Shown piece after piece: positions 21,077 to 31,722 of a stretch of 64,000 nucleotides of DNA. The first letter of the stretch is position 1. Each line of letters opens with the position of its first letter. A program made the translations under genes and the position numbers. The stretch is taken from the NCBI RefSeq assembly GCF_004362745.1, contig NZ_SNXY01000006.1, positions 1,364,001-1,428,000 on the forward strand, written 5' to 3'. The stretch is from Oharaeibacter diazotrophicus (GTDB lineage: Bacteria; Pseudomonadota; Alphaproteobacteria; Rhizobiales; Pleomorphomonadaceae). The notes beneath the pieces were generated by a model that did not search any database, was not told where the DNA came from, and saw only the letters and a list, made by a program, of their open reading frames with translations.

Positions 21077-21507
21077 CGTGGCGGCTCTCCGGCACGTGCG
21101 CCGGTGGCCGCGACGAAATGGCCGAGCCGCGGCGTGGTGTCGAGGGAGGCGATCTCGTCCGGGGCGAAGTAGCGGGCGTCGGCCGCGTCGGAGGCGGCCA
21201 CCGGGGCGGAATCGTCGAGGGCGCGGGCGGCGTGCACCAGCAGCACGTGGTGGCCGAGGAGCACGCCGGCCGAATCGCGGCGGACGATCTCGTGGACGAG
21301 CGGTTCGCCGACGATCTCGACGACGAGGCCGGTCTCCTCCATCACCTCGCGCCCGACGGCGTCGGCGACCGCCTCGCCCGGCTCGACGTGGCCGCCGGGA
21401 AAGGTCCACAGCCCCGAGAGCGGCGCCTGACCGCGCCGGATCAGCAGCACGCGCCCGGCGCGCCAGACGCCGGCGCTGACCGCCAGACGGGGCAGGACGG
21501 GGCTCAC
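21073..21507 (-). CDS. Nudix hydrolase
   Basis: A 144-residue hydrolase of nucleoside diphosphates linked to another moiety. The Nudix box is complete: [24 protein letters not shown] (residues about 38-61), fitting Gx5Ex7REUxEExGU. The preceding [11 protein letters not shown] matches ADP-ribose pyrophosphatase/MutT-like members. Substrate unknown. Start GTG 21507 overlaps the preceding stop as GTGA, and its own stop overlaps the next gene as ATGA, so three genes are coupled. Confidence 0.92.
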   Translation of the reverse strand: MSPVLPRLAVSAGVWRAGRVLLIRRGQAPLSGLWTFPGGHVEPGEAVADAVGREVMEETGLVVEIVGEPLVHEIVRRDSAGVLLGHHVLLVHAARALDDSAPVAASDAADARYFAPDEIASLDTTPRLGHFVAATGARAGEPPR

Positions 21508-22064
21508 CCGAAGATCGCGTCGACCGCCGACTGGGCGTCGGCCGAATCCTCGGTGACCAGCGTGACCGGCGGCGCACCGTTGATCAGGCCCATGGCGTGC
21601 GCCAGCAGCGGCTTCACCCGCATCTCGGTGAGATCGGTCACCGCCTCGAGCGGCAGCGCGTCCATCGGCGCCTCGGTGATCATGCGCTGGACGTCGCCGA
21701 GGGCCTTGTCGATGTTGCGCACCGTGCTCTCGAAGGCGGCGCGGCGGACGGGATCGACGGCGCCGTAGGCGGCGATGGCGAGGTCGCGCTCCTTGAAGTG
21801 CGAGCGGCGGAAGTGCTCGACGTAGCTGCGCGGCAGCCAGGCGACCACGTCGGGCGCGCAGTCGGGCATCATCGGCAGCATGTCGATGAGCATGACCACT
21901 TCGTTGAAGTGGTTGAGATAGTCGGTCGCCAGCCGCGTGTCCGGGTGGATGTTCGCCGCCGCCAGACGCGCGGGCGAGAAGTCGTCCGCCCCGGCGTCCA
22001 CGGCCTCCAAGATCCCCCCAGCGTCCAACGCTCCGGCCTCCTGCTCGCGCATCGGCCGAATCAT
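21504..22064 (-). CDS. Conserved hypothetical protein, first gene of the Nudix operon
   Basis: A 186-residue soluble, largely helical protein with [28 protein letters not shown] (discontinuous similarity to an alphaproteobacterial family usually next to this Nudix gene) and a C-terminal [15 protein letters not shown]. No catalytic motif is obvious. It precedes the Nudix gene with a GTGA overlap, so the two are made together. Start ATG 22064; an internal ATG five codons later is also possible. Function unknown. Confidence 0.75.
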   Translation of the reverse strand: MIRPMREQEAGALDAGGILEAVDAGADDFSPARLAAANIHPDTRLATDYLNHFNEVVMLIDMLPMMPDCAPDVVAWLPRSYVEHFRRSHFKERDLAIAAYGAVDPVRRAAFESTVRNIDKALGDVQRMITEAPMDALPLEAVTDLTEMRVKPLLAHAMGLINGAPPVTLVTEDSADAQSAVDAIFG

Positions 22065-22147
22065 GATCCCGTCAGGTTGCCAAATGCCTTACGACGCTAC
22101 ACGTTGCGTTCGGATCGTTCGAGACGCGGCGACGGGAGGAGACGGCG

Positions 22148-22882
22148 ATGTGCGGGCGCTACGCCCTGACCCTGCCGCCGGACGCGGTGAAGCGGCTGTT
22201 CGGCTATCCCGAGACACCCAATTTCCCGCCACGCTGGAACATCGCGCCGACGCAGCCGATCCCGATCGTTCGCGGCGGCCGCGACGGTGCACATTTCCTG
22301 CTGGTGCGCTGGGGGCTGATCCCGGCCTGGGTCAAGGACCCCCGGGACTTCACGCTGCTGATCAACGCCCGCGCCGAGACCGCCGCCGAGAAACCGGCTT
22401 TCCGCGGCGCGATGAAGTACCGCCGCTGCCTCGTGCCGGCGAGCGGCTTCTACGAGTGGCGCCGCGACGGCAAGGACAAGCGGCCCTTCCTGATCCGCCC
22501 GCGCGACGGCGGCGCCGTCGCCTTCGCCGGGCTTTGGGAGACCTATCTCGGCGCCGACGGCGCCGAGATCGACACCGCCGCCATCCTCACCACCGCCGCC
22601 AACCGCCTGATGGCGCCGATCCACGACCGCATGCCCGCGGTGATCCCGCCGTCCGAGTTCGCGCGCTGGCTCGACACCGACGGCTCCAAGCCGGCCGACG
22701 TCGCCGACCTCCTCCGCCCTGCCCCCGACGACCTCTTCGAGGCCGTCCCGATCTCCACCCGCGTCAACGCCGTCCGCAACGACGACGCCGCCGTCCAGGA
22801 ACCGCTCAGCGAACCGCTGCGCGTGGACGCGCCGGCCGCGGAGGAACGGCGCGAGCGCGGTGGTCAGGGCGAATTGTTCTGA
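22148..22882 (+). CDS. SOS response-associated peptidase (SRAP / YedK / HMCES family)
   Basis: Forms a covalent thiazolidine DNA-protein crosslink with abasic sites in single-stranded DNA, protecting them during replication. The 244-residue product starts MCGRYALT, so the catalytic Cys becomes the N-terminal residue after Met removal. The other active-site residues are present: Asn in INARAET, Glu in SGFYEWRRDG and His in PIHDRMPAV. ATG 22148 has a strong GGAGGAGA upstream. The C-terminal 30 residues are charged and variable. Divergent from the Nudix operon. Confidence 0.95.
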   Translation: MCGRYALTLPPDAVKRLFGYPETPNFPPRWNIAPTQPIPIVRGGRDGAHFLLVRWGLIPAWVKDPRDFTLLINARAETAAEKPAFRGAMKYRRCLVPASGFYEWRRDGKDKRPFLIRPRDGGAVAFAGLWETYLGADGAEIDTAAILTTAANRLMAPIHDRMPAVIPPSEFARWLDTDGSKPADVADLLRPAPDDLFEAVPISTRVNAVRNDDAAVQEPLSEPLRVDAPAAEERRERGGQGELF

Positions 22883-22895
22883 GGGGGAAAGTCCG

Positions 22896-23471
22896 TCACA
22901 TACCCGGCAGGTCGCGCAGGCGGACGGAGTAGCCGGGCACGAAGGCGGGGACGAGGAGGTCGGCGGCGGAGCAGTCGACGATCGAGCCGTAGCCGCGGGC
23001 GTCGGGGTCGCGGTGGACGCGGGTGGTACGATCGGCGGCCTGGATCACCCAGTATTCCCTGACGCCGATCGAGGCGTAGATCTGCGCCTTGCGCACGGCG
23101 TCGTAGCGCCAGGAGCTGTCGGCGACTTCGATCACCAGCGCCGCGTCGGGGCCGCGGATGGAGCCGATTTCGAGTTCGGCAGGGAAGACCAGGAAGTCGG
23201 GCTCGAGGTAGAGCAGGTCCGAGATCGCCCAGCCGGCCTCTTGGATGTGCCCGAAGGCGTCCGGCAGCTCCCGGGCGAGGTGCCGGTTGAGATGACGTTT
23301 CAGCGTCTCGTGCAGCGGGCCCTTCGGCGACATCGGGCGGAGCTCCCCGTCGACGATCTCCAGCCGCTCGTCGGGCTCGATCACCCCGGCCTCGACCATG
23401 CGTCGCACGTCCGCCACCGTGAAGGCGCGGCGCAGGCTCCCATCCTCGGCGACGAAGGTGCGCTGGTTCAT
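22896..23471 (-). CDS. Uma2 family putative nuclease (DUF820)
   Basis: A 191-residue member of the Uma2 restriction-endonuclease-fold group. Visible features: FTVADVRRMVEAGVIEPDERLEIVDGEL near the N-terminus, the PD-(D/E)xK-like core EPDFLVFP followed by DAALVIEVADSSWRYD and KAQIYASIGVREYWVIQ. Most members are uncharacterised and abundant in some genomes; the true substrate is unknown. ATG 23471 gives MNQRTFVAEDG. It is convergent with the SRAP gene (13-bp gap) and downstream of the dihydroorotase-type gene on the same strand. Confidence 0.9.
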   Translation of the reverse strand: MNQRTFVAEDGSLRRAFTVADVRRMVEAGVIEPDERLEIVDGELRPMSPKGPLHETLKRHLNRHLARELPDAFGHIQEAGWAISDLLYLEPDFLVFPAELEIGSIRGPDAALVIEVADSSWRYDAVRKAQIYASIGVREYWVIQAADRTTRVHRDPDARGYGSIVDCSAADLLVPAFVPGYSVRLRDLPGM

Positions 23472-23512
23472 GATAGCCAGACTACCACGGCCCGCGCGGC
23501 CGGCGAAGCCGC

Positions 23513-24844
23513 TCAGCGCGGCATCGCCTCGCCGAAGCAGACCGGGCGCCCGGCCGACGGGCCGGTCAGTTCGCCCTCCCACATCACCCGGCGGCCGCGG
23601 ACGACGGTGCCGACCGGCCAGCCGGTGACGGTCACGCCGTCGTAGGGCGTCCAACCGGCGCGCGAGGCGATCCAGGCGTTGGTGACGGTCTCGCGGCGCT
23701 TCAGGTCGACCACGGTGAAGTCGGCGTCGTAGCCGACGGCGATCCGGCCCTTGCCGGCGATGCCGAACAGGCGCGCCGGGCCGGCGCTGGTCATGTCGAC
23801 GAAGCGTTCGATCGAGAGCCGGCCGGCGGCGACGTGGTCGAGCATGACGGGCACCAGCGTCTGCACGCCGGTCATCCCCGAGGGGCTGTCCGGATAAGGC
23901 TTCGCCTTCTCCTCGAGCGTATGCGGCGCGTGGTCGGAGCCGAGGATGTCTGCGATGCCCTGGGAGAGCCCCCACCAGATCCGGTCGCGATGGGCGGCCG
24001 AGCGCACCGGCGGGTTCATCTGCACCAGCGTGCCGAGCCGGCCGTAGGCCTCGTCGGTCAGCGTCAGGTGGTGCGGCGTCACCTCGCAGGAGACGAGGTC
24101 CTTGTGATCCCGGAGGAAATCGATCTCGTCGCCGGTCGAGATATGGAGCACGTGGATGCGCGCGCCCTGCTCTCGGGCGATGCGGACCAGGCGCCTGGTG
24201 CAGGTCAGCGCCGCCTCGGCGTCGCGCCAGACCGGATGGGAGGACGGATCGCCGGGCACGCGCTCGTCCTTGCGCGCGCGCAGCCGGAACTCGTCCTCCG
24301 AGTGGAAGGCGGCGCGGCGGCGGGTGGCCCCGAGGATGGCGGCGACGCCGGCGTCGTCCTCGACCAGCAGGTCGCCGGTGGACGAGCCCATGAAGACCTT
24401 GATGCCGGCCGCGCCCGGCAGGCGCTCCAGCTCCGGGATGTCGGCGACGTTGCCGCGGGTGCCGCCGACCCAGAAGGCGAAGTCGCAGTGCATCCGGTCG
24501 GTGCCGGCGGCGACCTTGTCGGCGAGCCGCTCGGCGGTGGTGGTCAGCGGGTTGGTGTTCGGCATCTCGAACACCGCCGTGACGCCGCCCATGACGGCGG
24601 CGCGCGAGCCGGTCTCGAGATCCTCCTTGTGGGTCGCGCCCGGCTCGCGGAAGTGCACCTGGGTGTCGATCACGCCCGGCAGGATCGTCAGGCCGGTGCA
24701 GTCGATCGTCTCTTCGGCGGCCGACGGCGGGAAGCTGCCGAGCCCCGCGATGCGGCCGCCCGAGACGGCGACGTCGCGGACGCCGACACCGTCGTGGTTC
24801 ACCACGGTGCCGTTCTTCAGGACGAGGTCGTAGAGGTCGGCCAT
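23513..24844 (-). CDS. pyrC: Dihydroorotase (amidohydrolase family)
   Basis: Cyclic amidase of the amidohydrolase superfamily, most likely closing carbamoyl-aspartate to dihydroorotate in pyrimidine synthesis. The 443 residues show the metal site DTQVHFREPGATHKED, the Lys-containing GIKVFMGSSTG, HVLHISTGDE, CEVTPHHLTL, and ILGSDHAPHTLEEKAKPYPDSPSG, typical of class I dihydroorotases. Allantoinase or hydantoinase is the alternative, but DHAPH...SGMTG favours dihydroorotase. ATG 24844 begins MADLYDLVLKNG. It follows tpiA by 26 bp on the same strand. Confidence 0.88.
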   Translation of the reverse strand: MADLYDLVLKNGTVVNHDGVGVRDVAVSGGRIAGLGSFPPSAAEETIDCTGLTILPGVIDTQVHFREPGATHKEDLETGSRAAVMGGVTAVFEMPNTNPLTTTAERLADKVAAGTDRMHCDFAFWVGGTRGNVADIPELERLPGAAGIKVFMGSSTGDLLVEDDAGVAAILGATRRRAAFHSEDEFRLRARKDERVPGDPSSHPVWRDAEAALTCTRRLVRIAREQGARIHVLHISTGDEIDFLRDHKDLVSCEVTPHHLTLTDEAYGRLGTLVQMNPPVRSAAHRDRIWWGLSQGIADILGSDHAPHTLEEKAKPYPDSPSGMTGVQTLVPVMLDHVAAGRLSIERFVDMTSAGPARLFGIAGKGRIAVGYDADFTVVDLKRRETVTNAWIASRAGWTPYDGVTVTGWPVGTVVRGRRVMWEGELTGPSAGRPVCFGEAMPR

Positions 24845-24870
24845 CGGGGTCCGGTGCTCCGCGCGGGGGA

Positions 24871-25614
24871 TCAGGCGTAGGCGGCGACGATGCCGAGGAA
24901 GTCGGCGGCCTTCAGGCTGGCGCCGCCGACCAGCGCGCCATTGACCTCCGGCACCGCCATCAGCTCGCGGGCGTTCGAGGGCTTCACCGAGCCGCCGTAG
25001 AGGATGCGCACGCCGGCGCCCGCGGCGCCGAAGCGCTCGACGAGGCGGGCGCGGACGAAGGCGTGGACCTCGGCGACGTCGGCGACGGTCGGCGTCAGGC
25101 CGGTGCCGATCGCCCAGACCGGCTCGTAGGCGACCACGGTGTTCGTGGGCTCGACGCCGTCCGGCAGCGAGCCGGCGAGCTGGGTGCCGACCACGTCGAG
25201 CGTACGGCCGGCCTCGCGCTCGGCGCGGGTCTCGCCGACGCAGACGATGGCGACCAGCCCGGCCCGGCGGGCGGCGCGCGCCTTGGCGGCGACGACGGCG
25301 TCGGTCTCGCCGTGGTCGGCACGGCGCTCGGAATGGCCGACGATGACGTAGGTGGCGCCGGCGTCCTTCAGCTGCTCGGCCGCGACGTCGCCGGTGTGGG
25401 CGCCGGAGGCGTCTGCGTGGCAGTCCTGACCGCCGACCGGCAGGCGACCGAGGGTGGCGAGCGCGGCCACCAGCGTCGCCGGCGGGCAGACCGCGACCTC
25501 GACCGCGTCCGCGAGGGCCGGCGAGACGCCGTCGGCGATGGCGACGAACTCGGCCACGGAGGCCTTCGTCCCGTTCATCTTCCAATTTCCGGCGACGAGC
25601 GGCTTGACGGCCAT
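24871..25614 (-). CDS. tpiA: Triosephosphate isomerase
   Basis: Interconverts dihydroxyacetone phosphate and glyceraldehyde 3-phosphate. The 247-residue TIM barrel has GNWKMNG (catalytic Lys), VIVGHSERR (His), [12 protein letters not shown] (catalytic Glu and loop 6) and the phosphate-gripping [12 protein letters not shown] and [12 protein letters not shown] 25614, with GGAGGA upstream, gives the normal [12 protein letters not shown] start. It is divergent from the ppiD-like gene, the classic rhizobial arrangement. Confidence 0.97.
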   Translation of the reverse strand: MAVKPLVAGNWKMNGTKASVAEFVAIADGVSPALADAVEVAVCPPATLVAALATLGRLPVGGQDCHADASGAHTGDVAAEQLKDAGATYVIVGHSERRADHGETDAVVAAKARAARRAGLVAIVCVGETRAEREAGRTLDVVGTQLAGSLPDGVEPTNTVVAYEPVWAIGTGLTPTVADVAEVHAFVRARLVERFGAAGAGVRILYGGSVKPSNARELMAVPEVNGALVGGASLKAADFLGIVAAYA

Positions 25615-25826
25615 CACACGAGTCCTCCCTGCAGAACACTGACGCTTCGCGTCGGACGGACTTAGCAGAAGGCCGGGCCGGCGCAAGGCGGGCGCGCGCG
25701 GATTCGCGTGTTCGGCCGCGGCTTGCGGCCCCTCCGTCCCGTCCTTATGATCCGCGCCCTATCCGGGGGAGCCCCCGGGAGGATGATGCTCGGGTGCGCC
25801 GGTGGCGCGCCGAACCGGACGGGACG

Positions 25827-27716
25827 ATGCTCGACACTCTGCGCCGCGGCGCCCAGACCTGGGTCGCCAAACTGCTCATGGCCATTCTCGTGGTGTCGTT
25901 CGGCGCCTGGGGCATCGCCGACGTGTTCCGGAACTTCAGCGTCCACGCCGTCGCCTCGGTCGGCGGCACCGACATCGAGGCGACCGAGTTCCAGCGCGTC
26001 TACCAGCGCCAGATCCAGAATTTCTCGCGCCAGATGGGTCAGGCCGTCTCGGCCGAGACGGCGATGGCCTTCGGCCTGCCGCAGCGGATCCTCGGGCAGC
26101 TGATGGCCGACGCCGCGCTGCTCGACGCCGCCCGCGGCTACGGCATCGGCCTCTCCGACGACGCCCTCGCCAAGGCGATCGCCGACGATCCGGTGCTGCG
26201 CCCGCAGGGCGCGACCGCCTTCGACCGCGCCTATTTCCAGCAGCTCCTGCAGCAGAACGGCTTCAGCGAGGCGTCCTACGTCACCCAGCGCCGCGGCGAC
26301 GAACTGCGCAAGCAGTTGCTCGACGGCCTCGTCGGCGACGTCACCGCCCCGGCGGCGCTGATCGAGGCGGTGGCGCGCTACCGCAACGAGGTCCGCATCG
26401 TCGAGACCGCCGCGCTGCCGCGCAACGCCGTCACGCCCGTGCCGGTGCCGACCGACGACGACCTCGCCAAGTGGTACGAGACCAACAAGGCGACCTTCGC
26501 CGCCCCCGAGATCCGCACGCTCTCGATCGTCTCGGCGACGCCCGACGCCCTCGCTGACGCCGCCGCCGTCTCCGACGAGGACGCGCGCAAGGAGTACGAG
26601 CGCACCAAGGCGAGCTTCGGCACGCCCGAGACGCGCCGGATCCAGCAGGTGCTGCTGCCGACCATCGAGGACGCCAAGGCGGCCGCCGACAAGATCGCCG
26701 CCGGCGGCACCTTCGACCAGCTGATCGCCGAGCGCGGCCTCAAAGCCGAGGACATCGACCTCGGCGTCATGACCAAGGCGCAGGTGATCGACCCCGCCGT
26801 CGCCGAGGCCGCCTTCGCGCTGCCGCTCAATCAAGTCAGCCAGCCGATCGGTGCCACCTTCGGCGGCGCGCTGATCCGGGTCACCGAGATCACGCCCGAG
26901 CACGTCCGCCCCTACGAAGAGGTCGCGGCGGAGATCAAGAAGACGATCGCGACGCGCCTCGCCGAGAAGCAGATCCTCGACCTCCACGACGAGATCGAGG
27001 ACGCCCGTGCCGGCGGCGCGACGATCCAGGAGATCGCCGAGCGCTTCAAGCTGAAGCTCGTCACCGCCGAGGTCGACGCCCAGGGCGCCCGCGCCGACGG
27101 CACCGAGGTCGCCGACCTCCCCGAGAAGCAGGCGCTGCTCCAGGCCGCCTTCGCCGCCGACGAGGGCGGCGAGACCGACCCGGTGCCCTCGGGCAAGGGC
27201 TTCGTCTGGTACTCGGTCGACAAGGTGGTCGCCGCGCACGACCGCCCGCTCGCCGACGTCCGCGACAAGGCCGCCGCCGCCTGGACCGACGCCAAGGTCG
27301 ACGAACTGCTCGCCGCCAAGGCCGACGCCATGGTCGAGGCCGTCAAGGCCGGCGGCGACTTCGCCAAGCTCGCCGCCGACGCCGGCGCCACGGTCGCGAC
27401 CTCCGACGCCTTCGCCCGCAACGCCCAGAAGCCCGAGCTCGGCCCGGCGGGCGTCGAGGCCGCGTTCGGCGGACCGGCCGGCCACGTCGTCGCCGTCGAG
27501 GGGCCGGATCGCGAACGCATCGTGATGCGGGTCAAGAACGCGGTGGTGCCGCCCTTCTTCGCCGAGGCCGCCGACAGCATCGACGCCGCCAAGCAGCTGC
27601 GCACCGAGCTCGAATCGAGCCTCGAGGCGCAGTATGTCGAGGCGCTGAAGAAGAAGCTCGGCACCACGGTCAACCAGGCCATGCTCGATTCGGTGATCGG
27701 GCTCGGCAGCCGCTGA
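25827..27716 (+). CDS. PpiD/SurA-type periplasmic peptidyl-prolyl isomerase, membrane-anchored
   Basis: A 629-residue chaperone for outer-membrane and periplasmic protein folding. ATG 25827 starts [12 protein letters not shown], then one membrane anchor ([20 protein letters not shown], about residues 13-33) and a SurA_N-type helical domain with the usual [20 protein letters not shown] and [12 protein letters not shown] parvulin-like domain (residues about 240-360, with [15 protein letters not shown] and [25 protein letters not shown]) follows, and a second weaker one after it. It heads the ppiD-trpD-trpC-moaC-moeA order typical of rhizobia. Confidence 0.92.
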   Translation: MLDTLRRGAQTWVAKLLMAILVVSFGAWGIADVFRNFSVHAVASVGGTDIEATEFQRVYQRQIQNFSRQMGQAVSAETAMAFGLPQRILGQLMADAALLDAARGYGIGLSDDALAKAIADDPVLRPQGATAFDRAYFQQLLQQNGFSEASYVTQRRGDELRKQLLDGLVGDVTAPAALIEAVARYRNEVRIVETAALPRNAVTPVPVPTDDDLAKWYETNKATFAAPEIRTLSIVSATPDALADAAAVSDEDARKEYERTKASFGTPETRRIQQVLLPTIEDAKAAADKIAAGGTFDQLIAERGLKAEDIDLGVMTKAQVIDPAVAEAAFALPLNQVSQPIGATFGGALIRVTEITPEHVRPYEEVAAEIKKTIATRLAEKQILDLHDEIEDARAGGATIQEIAERFKLKLVTAEVDAQGARADGTEVADLPEKQALLQAAFAADEGGETDPVPSGKGFVWYSVDKVVAAHDRPLADVRDKAAAAWTDAKVDELLAAKADAMVEAVKAGGDFAKLAADAGATVATSDAFARNAQKPELGPAGVEAAFGGPAGHVVAVEGPDRERIVMRVKNAVVPPFFAEAADSIDAAKQLRTELESSLEAQYVEALKKKLGTTVNQAMLDSVIGLGSR

Positions 27717-27754
27717 GACGCGTCCGCGCAATCCGGGGATCGGGGGATCCGGCC

Positions 27755-28777
27755 ATGGCCGACTTCAAGGCGTTCATCAACAAGGTCGCCGGCGGCAACG
27801 CCCTCTCCCGCGAGGAGGCGCGCGCCGCCTTCGACGTGATGATGTCGGGCGAGGCGACGCCGGCGCAGATCGGCGGCTTCCTGATGGCGCTGCGCGTGCG
27901 CGGCGAGACCGTCGACGAGATCGCCGGCGCGGTCGAGACCATGCGGGCGAAGATGCTGCGGGTCGAGGCCCCGGCCGAGGCGATCGACATCGTCGGCACC
28001 GGCGGCGACGCCACCGGCAGCCTGAACATCTCCACCGCCTCGGCCTTCGTCACCGCCGCCGCCGGCGTTCCGGTCGCCAAGCACGGCAACCGCGCGCTGT
28101 CGTCGAAATCCGGCGCCGCCGACGTCCTGATGGCGCTCGGCGTCAAGATCGACGTCCCGGCCGAGACGATCGGCCGGGCGATCGCCGAGGTCGGCGTCGG
28201 CTTCATGTTCGCGCCGGCCCACCACGCCGCCATGCGCCACGTCGGCCCGAGCCGGGTCGAACTCGGCACCCGCACCATCTTCAATCTGCTCGGACCGCTG
28301 TCGAACCCGGCGGGCGTGCGCCGCCAGCTGGTCGGCGTGTTCGCGCGCGCCTGGGTCGAGCCGATCGCCCGGGTGCTCGGCACCCTCGGCTCCGAGGCCG
28401 CGCTGGTGGTGCACGGCTCCGACGGCATGGACGAGATCACCTGCGCCGGCCGCACCCACGTCTCGCGTCTCGAGGGCGGCGAGGTGGTCAGCTTCGAGAT
28501 CTCGCCGGAGGACGCCGGCCTGCCGATCCATCCGCCCGGCGCGGTCGCCGGCGGCAACGCCGAGGAGAACGCGGTCGCGCTGCGCCGCCTGCTCGAGGGC
28601 GCCCCGGGCGCCTACCGCGACACCGTGCTGATGAACGCCGGCGCCGCGCTGATGGTGGCCGGCCGCGCCGCCACCCTCGCCGAGGGCGTCGTCGCCGCCG
28701 CCGCGGCCATCGACGACGGCCGCGCGCTCGACAAGCTCGACCGCCTCGTCGCCCTCACCAACGCGGACGACGCATGA
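27755..28777 (+). CDS. trpD: Anthranilate phosphoribosyltransferase
   Basis: Joins anthranilate and PRPP in tryptophan synthesis. The 340 residues include the PRPP/metal motif [75 protein letters not shown], all diagnostic. ATG 27755 begins [14 protein letters not shown]. No separate trpG lies between the ppiD-like gene and trpD, so the glutaminase subunit is elsewhere, possibly fused to trpE. Its stop overlaps trpC (ATGA). Confidence 0.97.
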   Translation: MADFKAFINKVAGGNALSREEARAAFDVMMSGEATPAQIGGFLMALRVRGETVDEIAGAVETMRAKMLRVEAPAEAIDIVGTGGDATGSLNISTASAFVTAAAGVPVAKHGNRALSSKSGAADVLMALGVKIDVPAETIGRAIAEVGVGFMFAPAHHAAMRHVGPSRVELGTRTIFNLLGPLSNPAGVRRQLVGVFARAWVEPIARVLGTLGSEAALVVHGSDGMDEITCAGRTHVSRLEGGEVVSFEISPEDAGLPIHPPGAVAGGNAEENAVALRRLLEGAPGAYRDTVLMNAGAALMVAGRAATLAEGVVAAAAAIDDGRALDKLDRLVALTNADDA

Positions 28778-29565
28778 CCGACATCCTCGCCGCCATCGAG
28801 ACCTACAAGCGCCGCGAGATCGCCGCCGCCGAGGCCGCCGTCCCGCTCGCCGAGATCCGCGCCCGCGCCGCCGACCAGCCGCCGCCGCGCGGCTTCCGCG
28901 CCGCGATCGAGCGCACGCTCGCCGACGGCCGCTACGCCCTGATCGCCGAGATCAAGAAGGCGAGCCCGTCCAAGGGCCTGATCCGCGCCGACTTCGATCC
29001 GCCCGCCCTCGCCCGCGCCTACGAGGCCGGCGGCGCAACCTGCCTGTCGGTACTGACCGACGGCCCGTCCTTCCAGGGCGATCCCGCCTATCTCGGCGCC
29101 GCCCGCGCCGCGGTGCCGCTGCCGGCGCTGCGCAAGGACTTTCTCTACGTGCCCTACCAGGTCTTCGAGGCCCGGGCCTGGGGCGCCGACTGCATCCTGA
29201 TCATCCTCGCCGCCGTCGACGACGACACCGCCAAGGCGCTCGAGGACACCGCCTTCGCGCTCGGCATGGACGTGCTGATCGAGGTGCACGACGAGCCCGA
29301 GATGGAGCGCGCGCTGAGGCTCGCCTCACCCCTGGTCGGCATCAACAACCGCAACCTCCGGACCTTCGAGACCCGCCTCGAGACTACCGAGGCGCTGGCG
29401 CCGATGGTGCCGGCCGGCCGCATCTGCGTCGGCGAGTCCGGTCTCGGCGTCACCGCCGACCTCGACCGCCTCGCCGCCGTCGGCGTCCGCAGCTTCCTCG
29501 TCGGCGAGAGCCTGATGCGCAAGCCCGACGTCGCCGCGGCGACGCGGGAGCTGTTGGGCCTCTGA
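28774..29565 (+). CDS. trpC: Indole-3-glycerol phosphate synthase
   Basis: Converts CdRP to indole-3-glycerol phosphate in tryptophan synthesis. The 263-residue TIM barrel contains [14 protein letters not shown] (catalytic Glu and Lys), [51 protein letters not shown] and GESGL with FLVGESLMR, all standard. It is translationally coupled to trpD by a 4-bp overlap. A hairpin at 29586-29614 ends the unit. Confidence 0.97.
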   Translation: MTDILAAIETYKRREIAAAEAAVPLAEIRARAADQPPPRGFRAAIERTLADGRYALIAEIKKASPSKGLIRADFDPPALARAYEAGGATCLSVLTDGPSFQGDPAYLGAARAAVPLPALRKDFLYVPYQVFEARAWGADCILIILAAVDDDTAKALEDTAFALGMDVLIEVHDEPEMERALRLASPLVGINNRNLRTFETRLETTEALAPMVPAGRICVGESGLGVTADLDRLAAVGVRSFLVGESLMRKPDVAAATRELLGL

Positions 29566-29585
29566 CGCTTTCCCCGAAACGCGAA

Positions 29586-29614
29586 GGGCGCGGGTGCCGT
29601 CCGGCCCCGCGCCC
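29586..29614 (+). terminator. Hairpin after trpC
   Basis: GGGCGCGGG (29586-29594) pairs with CCCGCGCCC (29606-29614) around an 11-base loop, 20 bp after the trpC stop. A weak pyrimidine stretch follows. Likely terminator of ppiD-trpD-trpC. Confidence 0.6.
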
Positions 29615-29718
29615 GTTCACCACTCTACGCGACGCAACGCTTACGCGACACCACGGCCGGCGGCGGTCGGGCCGCCGCCCGTATCACGGGTCAGCCCACC
29701 GTTGCGGCGGGCCGGGGA

Positions 29719-30141
29719 TCACTTCTCGCTCAGCGTCAGGGCGAGGCGCGGCAGATGGGTGGTGCCGTCGGCGAGGAACAGGCTGACCAGCGGCTTGGTC
29801 GAGCGCTTGCCGGCACAGGACACCGCCAGCGCCACGACGGCCTGGACGTCGGACTCTTCGGCGCTCGCCAGCGCGACCTGGACGCCGCGGTTCGAGGCGA
29901 CCGTGCCCTCGGCGGTGGCGAAGTCGGTACCGTCGGCGGCGTTGCGGCCGACCACGGTGTAGGTCGCGTCGGTGCCGCAGGTGTTGACGATGCCGACGAC
30001 GATCTCGTCGGCCGCCACCAGCGGGATCGGCCCGGCGGCATAGGCCTTGCCCCTCGACTGACCACCGCCGTCCCCGGCGAGCGCGGCACCCGACGTGGCG
30101 GCGATGACGACGGCGGCGACGGCGAACTTCTTCAGGATCAT
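29719..30141 (-). CDS. Small exported hypothetical protein
   Basis: A 140-residue protein with a clear signal peptide (MILKKFAVAAVVIAATSGAALAG) cleaved near residue 22. The mature part is short, beta-rich and has two Cys (NTCGTDATYTVV and AVSCAGKR) that could pair in the periplasm. A purine-rich GGGGGTAGAG precedes ATG 30141. The family is not recognised. It is convergent with trpC and separated from the hydratase-like gene by 179 bp. Confidence 0.75.
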   Translation of the reverse strand: MILKKFAVAAVVIAATSGAALAGDGGGQSRGKAYAAGPIPLVAADEIVVGIVNTCGTDATYTVVGRNAADGTDFATAEGTVASNRGVQVALASAEESDVQAVVALAVSCAGKRSTKPLVSLFLADGTTHLPRLALTLSEK

Positions 30142-30320
30142 TCTCTACCCCCGGCGGATCGTCGCGCGCGGCTCACGACGCCGCGCAGAGCGGACAACGA
30201 TCGCTGAGGACAATCATTCCCATCGAGATCTGAATTCGCGCTTGCGCCGATGCCAACAATTGCATCGATCCGCATCTTTTCCGAGGATCTTGCGGCTTCG
30301 GAAAGGCTGCAGGCGCCGCT

Positions 30321-31106
30321 TCAGCGGAACGAGACGGAGACCGTCCCGAACACCCCGAAGTCGGCGGTCACGGCGTCACCGGGTCCGACCTCGAGCGGGA
30401 CCATGCAGGTGCCGGTCGTCACCACTTCGCCGGCCGCGAGCGGGATGCCGAGGCCGGAGAGTTCGTTGGCCAGCCACGTCAGCGCGAGCCTGGGATCGCC
30501 GAGCACGTTGGCGCCGATGCCCTCGCGCGGCGGCCGCCCATTTACGGTGCCGAACACGCGGTGGGCGGAGAGGTCGACGTCGCGCCAGAGCGCCGGCGCC
30601 TCGGGGCCGAGCACGAATTCGTGGGCGCAGGCGTCGTCCGCGATCAGCTGGGCGGCGCCGACCTTGGTGAAGTCGCGGTAACGGCTGTCCGGCACCTCGA
30701 TCGCCAGGTGCAGCGCCGCCACCGCCGCCATCACCTCGTCGACCGTGTAGGGTTCCGCCCGCGGCTCCAGCGTCCGCCCCACGCGGAAGCAGAACTCCGG
30801 CTCGGCGACGGCCATCAGGTTGTCGCCGAAGGCCAGCTCGGCCCCGGAGGGGAACGCGCGCCCGGCGAACAGACGGCCGGCGAGCGGGCCGTCGACGGCG
30901 ATGTGGCGCTGGCCGGCGAGGCTGGTGGCGGCGATCTTCCAGCCGATCCGCGGGCCGGCCGAACGGCCCTCCAGGCGCGCCTGGATCGCGTAACCGTCGG
31001 CGCGGCTCGCCGGGCGCACGGGCTCGGGGATGGCGTCGCAGCGCGCCTGCCGGCTCCAGAGATCGTAGAGGAAGTCCGCCGCGGCGGAGGCGTCGTCGAG
31101 CTTCAT
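30321..31106 (-). CDS. 2-keto-4-pentenoate hydratase / fumarylacetoacetate hydrolase family protein (MhpD-like)
   Basis: A 261-residue enzyme of the FAH superfamily as found in meta-cleavage degradation of aromatics. Features: [23 protein letters not shown] (metal-binding Glu pair), [23 protein letters not shown] and the C-terminal [25 protein letters not shown]. The exact substrate (2-hydroxypentadienoate or a relative) is not shown. ATG 31106 follows GGGAGGGA. It is divergent from moaC with only 85 bp between starts; no other aromatic catabolism gene is nearby. Confidence 0.88.
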   Translation of the reverse strand: MKLDDASAAADFLYDLWSRQARCDAIPEPVRPASRADGYAIQARLEGRSAGPRIGWKIAATSLAGQRHIAVDGPLAGRLFAGRAFPSGAELAFGDNLMAVAEPEFCFRVGRTLEPRAEPYTVDEVMAAVAALHLAIEVPDSRYRDFTKVGAAQLIADDACAHEFVLGPEAPALWRDVDLSAHRVFGTVNGRPPREGIGANVLGDPRLALTWLANELSGLGIPLAAGEVVTTGTCMVPLEVGPGDAVTADFGVFGTVSVSFR

Positions 31107-31191
31107 GTTGTTCCCTCCCGGCGGCGATGCTATGCGCCGCGGGACGAACGCCCGCAAGGGACGCGTGGGGGGCGTCGCCGTGGAGGAACCC

Positions 31192-31674
31192 GTGACCGAT
31201 CGGCTCACCCATCTCGACGACACCGGCGCCGCCACCATGGTGGACGTCGGCGACAAGGCCGTCACCGACCGCACCGCCGTCGCCGAGGGGCGCGTCGTCA
31301 TGCGCCCGGAGACGCTGGCGCTGATCGTCGCCGGCGACGTGCCGAAGGGCGACGTGATCGCTACCGCGCGCATCGCCGGCATCATGGCCGCCAAGCGCAC
31401 CCACGAGCTGATCCCGCTCTGCCATCCGCTCGCGATCACCAAAGTGAAGGTCGACATCGCCGCCGACGCCGCGCTGCCGGGCCTCGTCGTAACGGCCACG
31501 GTGCGCGTGCCGGGCCGCACCGGCGTCGAAATGGAGGCGCTGACCGCCGCCTCGATCGCATGCCTCACCATCTACGACATGGCCAAGGCGGTCGAGAAGG
31601 GCATGCGGATCGAGGGTATCCGCCTGCTCGCCAAGGCCGGCGGCAAGTCCGGCGACTGGTCCGCCGCCGACTGA
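31192..31674 (+). CDS. moaC: Cyclic pyranopterin monophosphate synthase
   Basis: Second step of molybdenum cofactor synthesis. The 160-residue product has [29 protein letters not shown], and [28 protein letters not shown], with the conserved Lys, Asp and His residues. GTG 31192 is chosen because GGAGGAACCC lies just before it and the protein then starts at the family position; an upstream extension to 31105 runs antisense into the hydratase promoter. Followed by moeA after 48 bp. Confidence 0.96.
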   Translation: MTDRLTHLDDTGAATMVDVGDKAVTDRTAVAEGRVVMRPETLALIVAGDVPKGDVIATARIAGIMAAKRTHELIPLCHPLAITKVKVDIAADAALPGLVVTATVRVPGRTGVEMEALTAASIACLTIYDMAKAVEKGMRIEGIRLLAKAGGKSGDWSAAD

Positions 31675-31722
31675 CACGTCGCCGATCGCGCGACACCGCC
31701 CTTTCACGAGAGGATCGCCGCC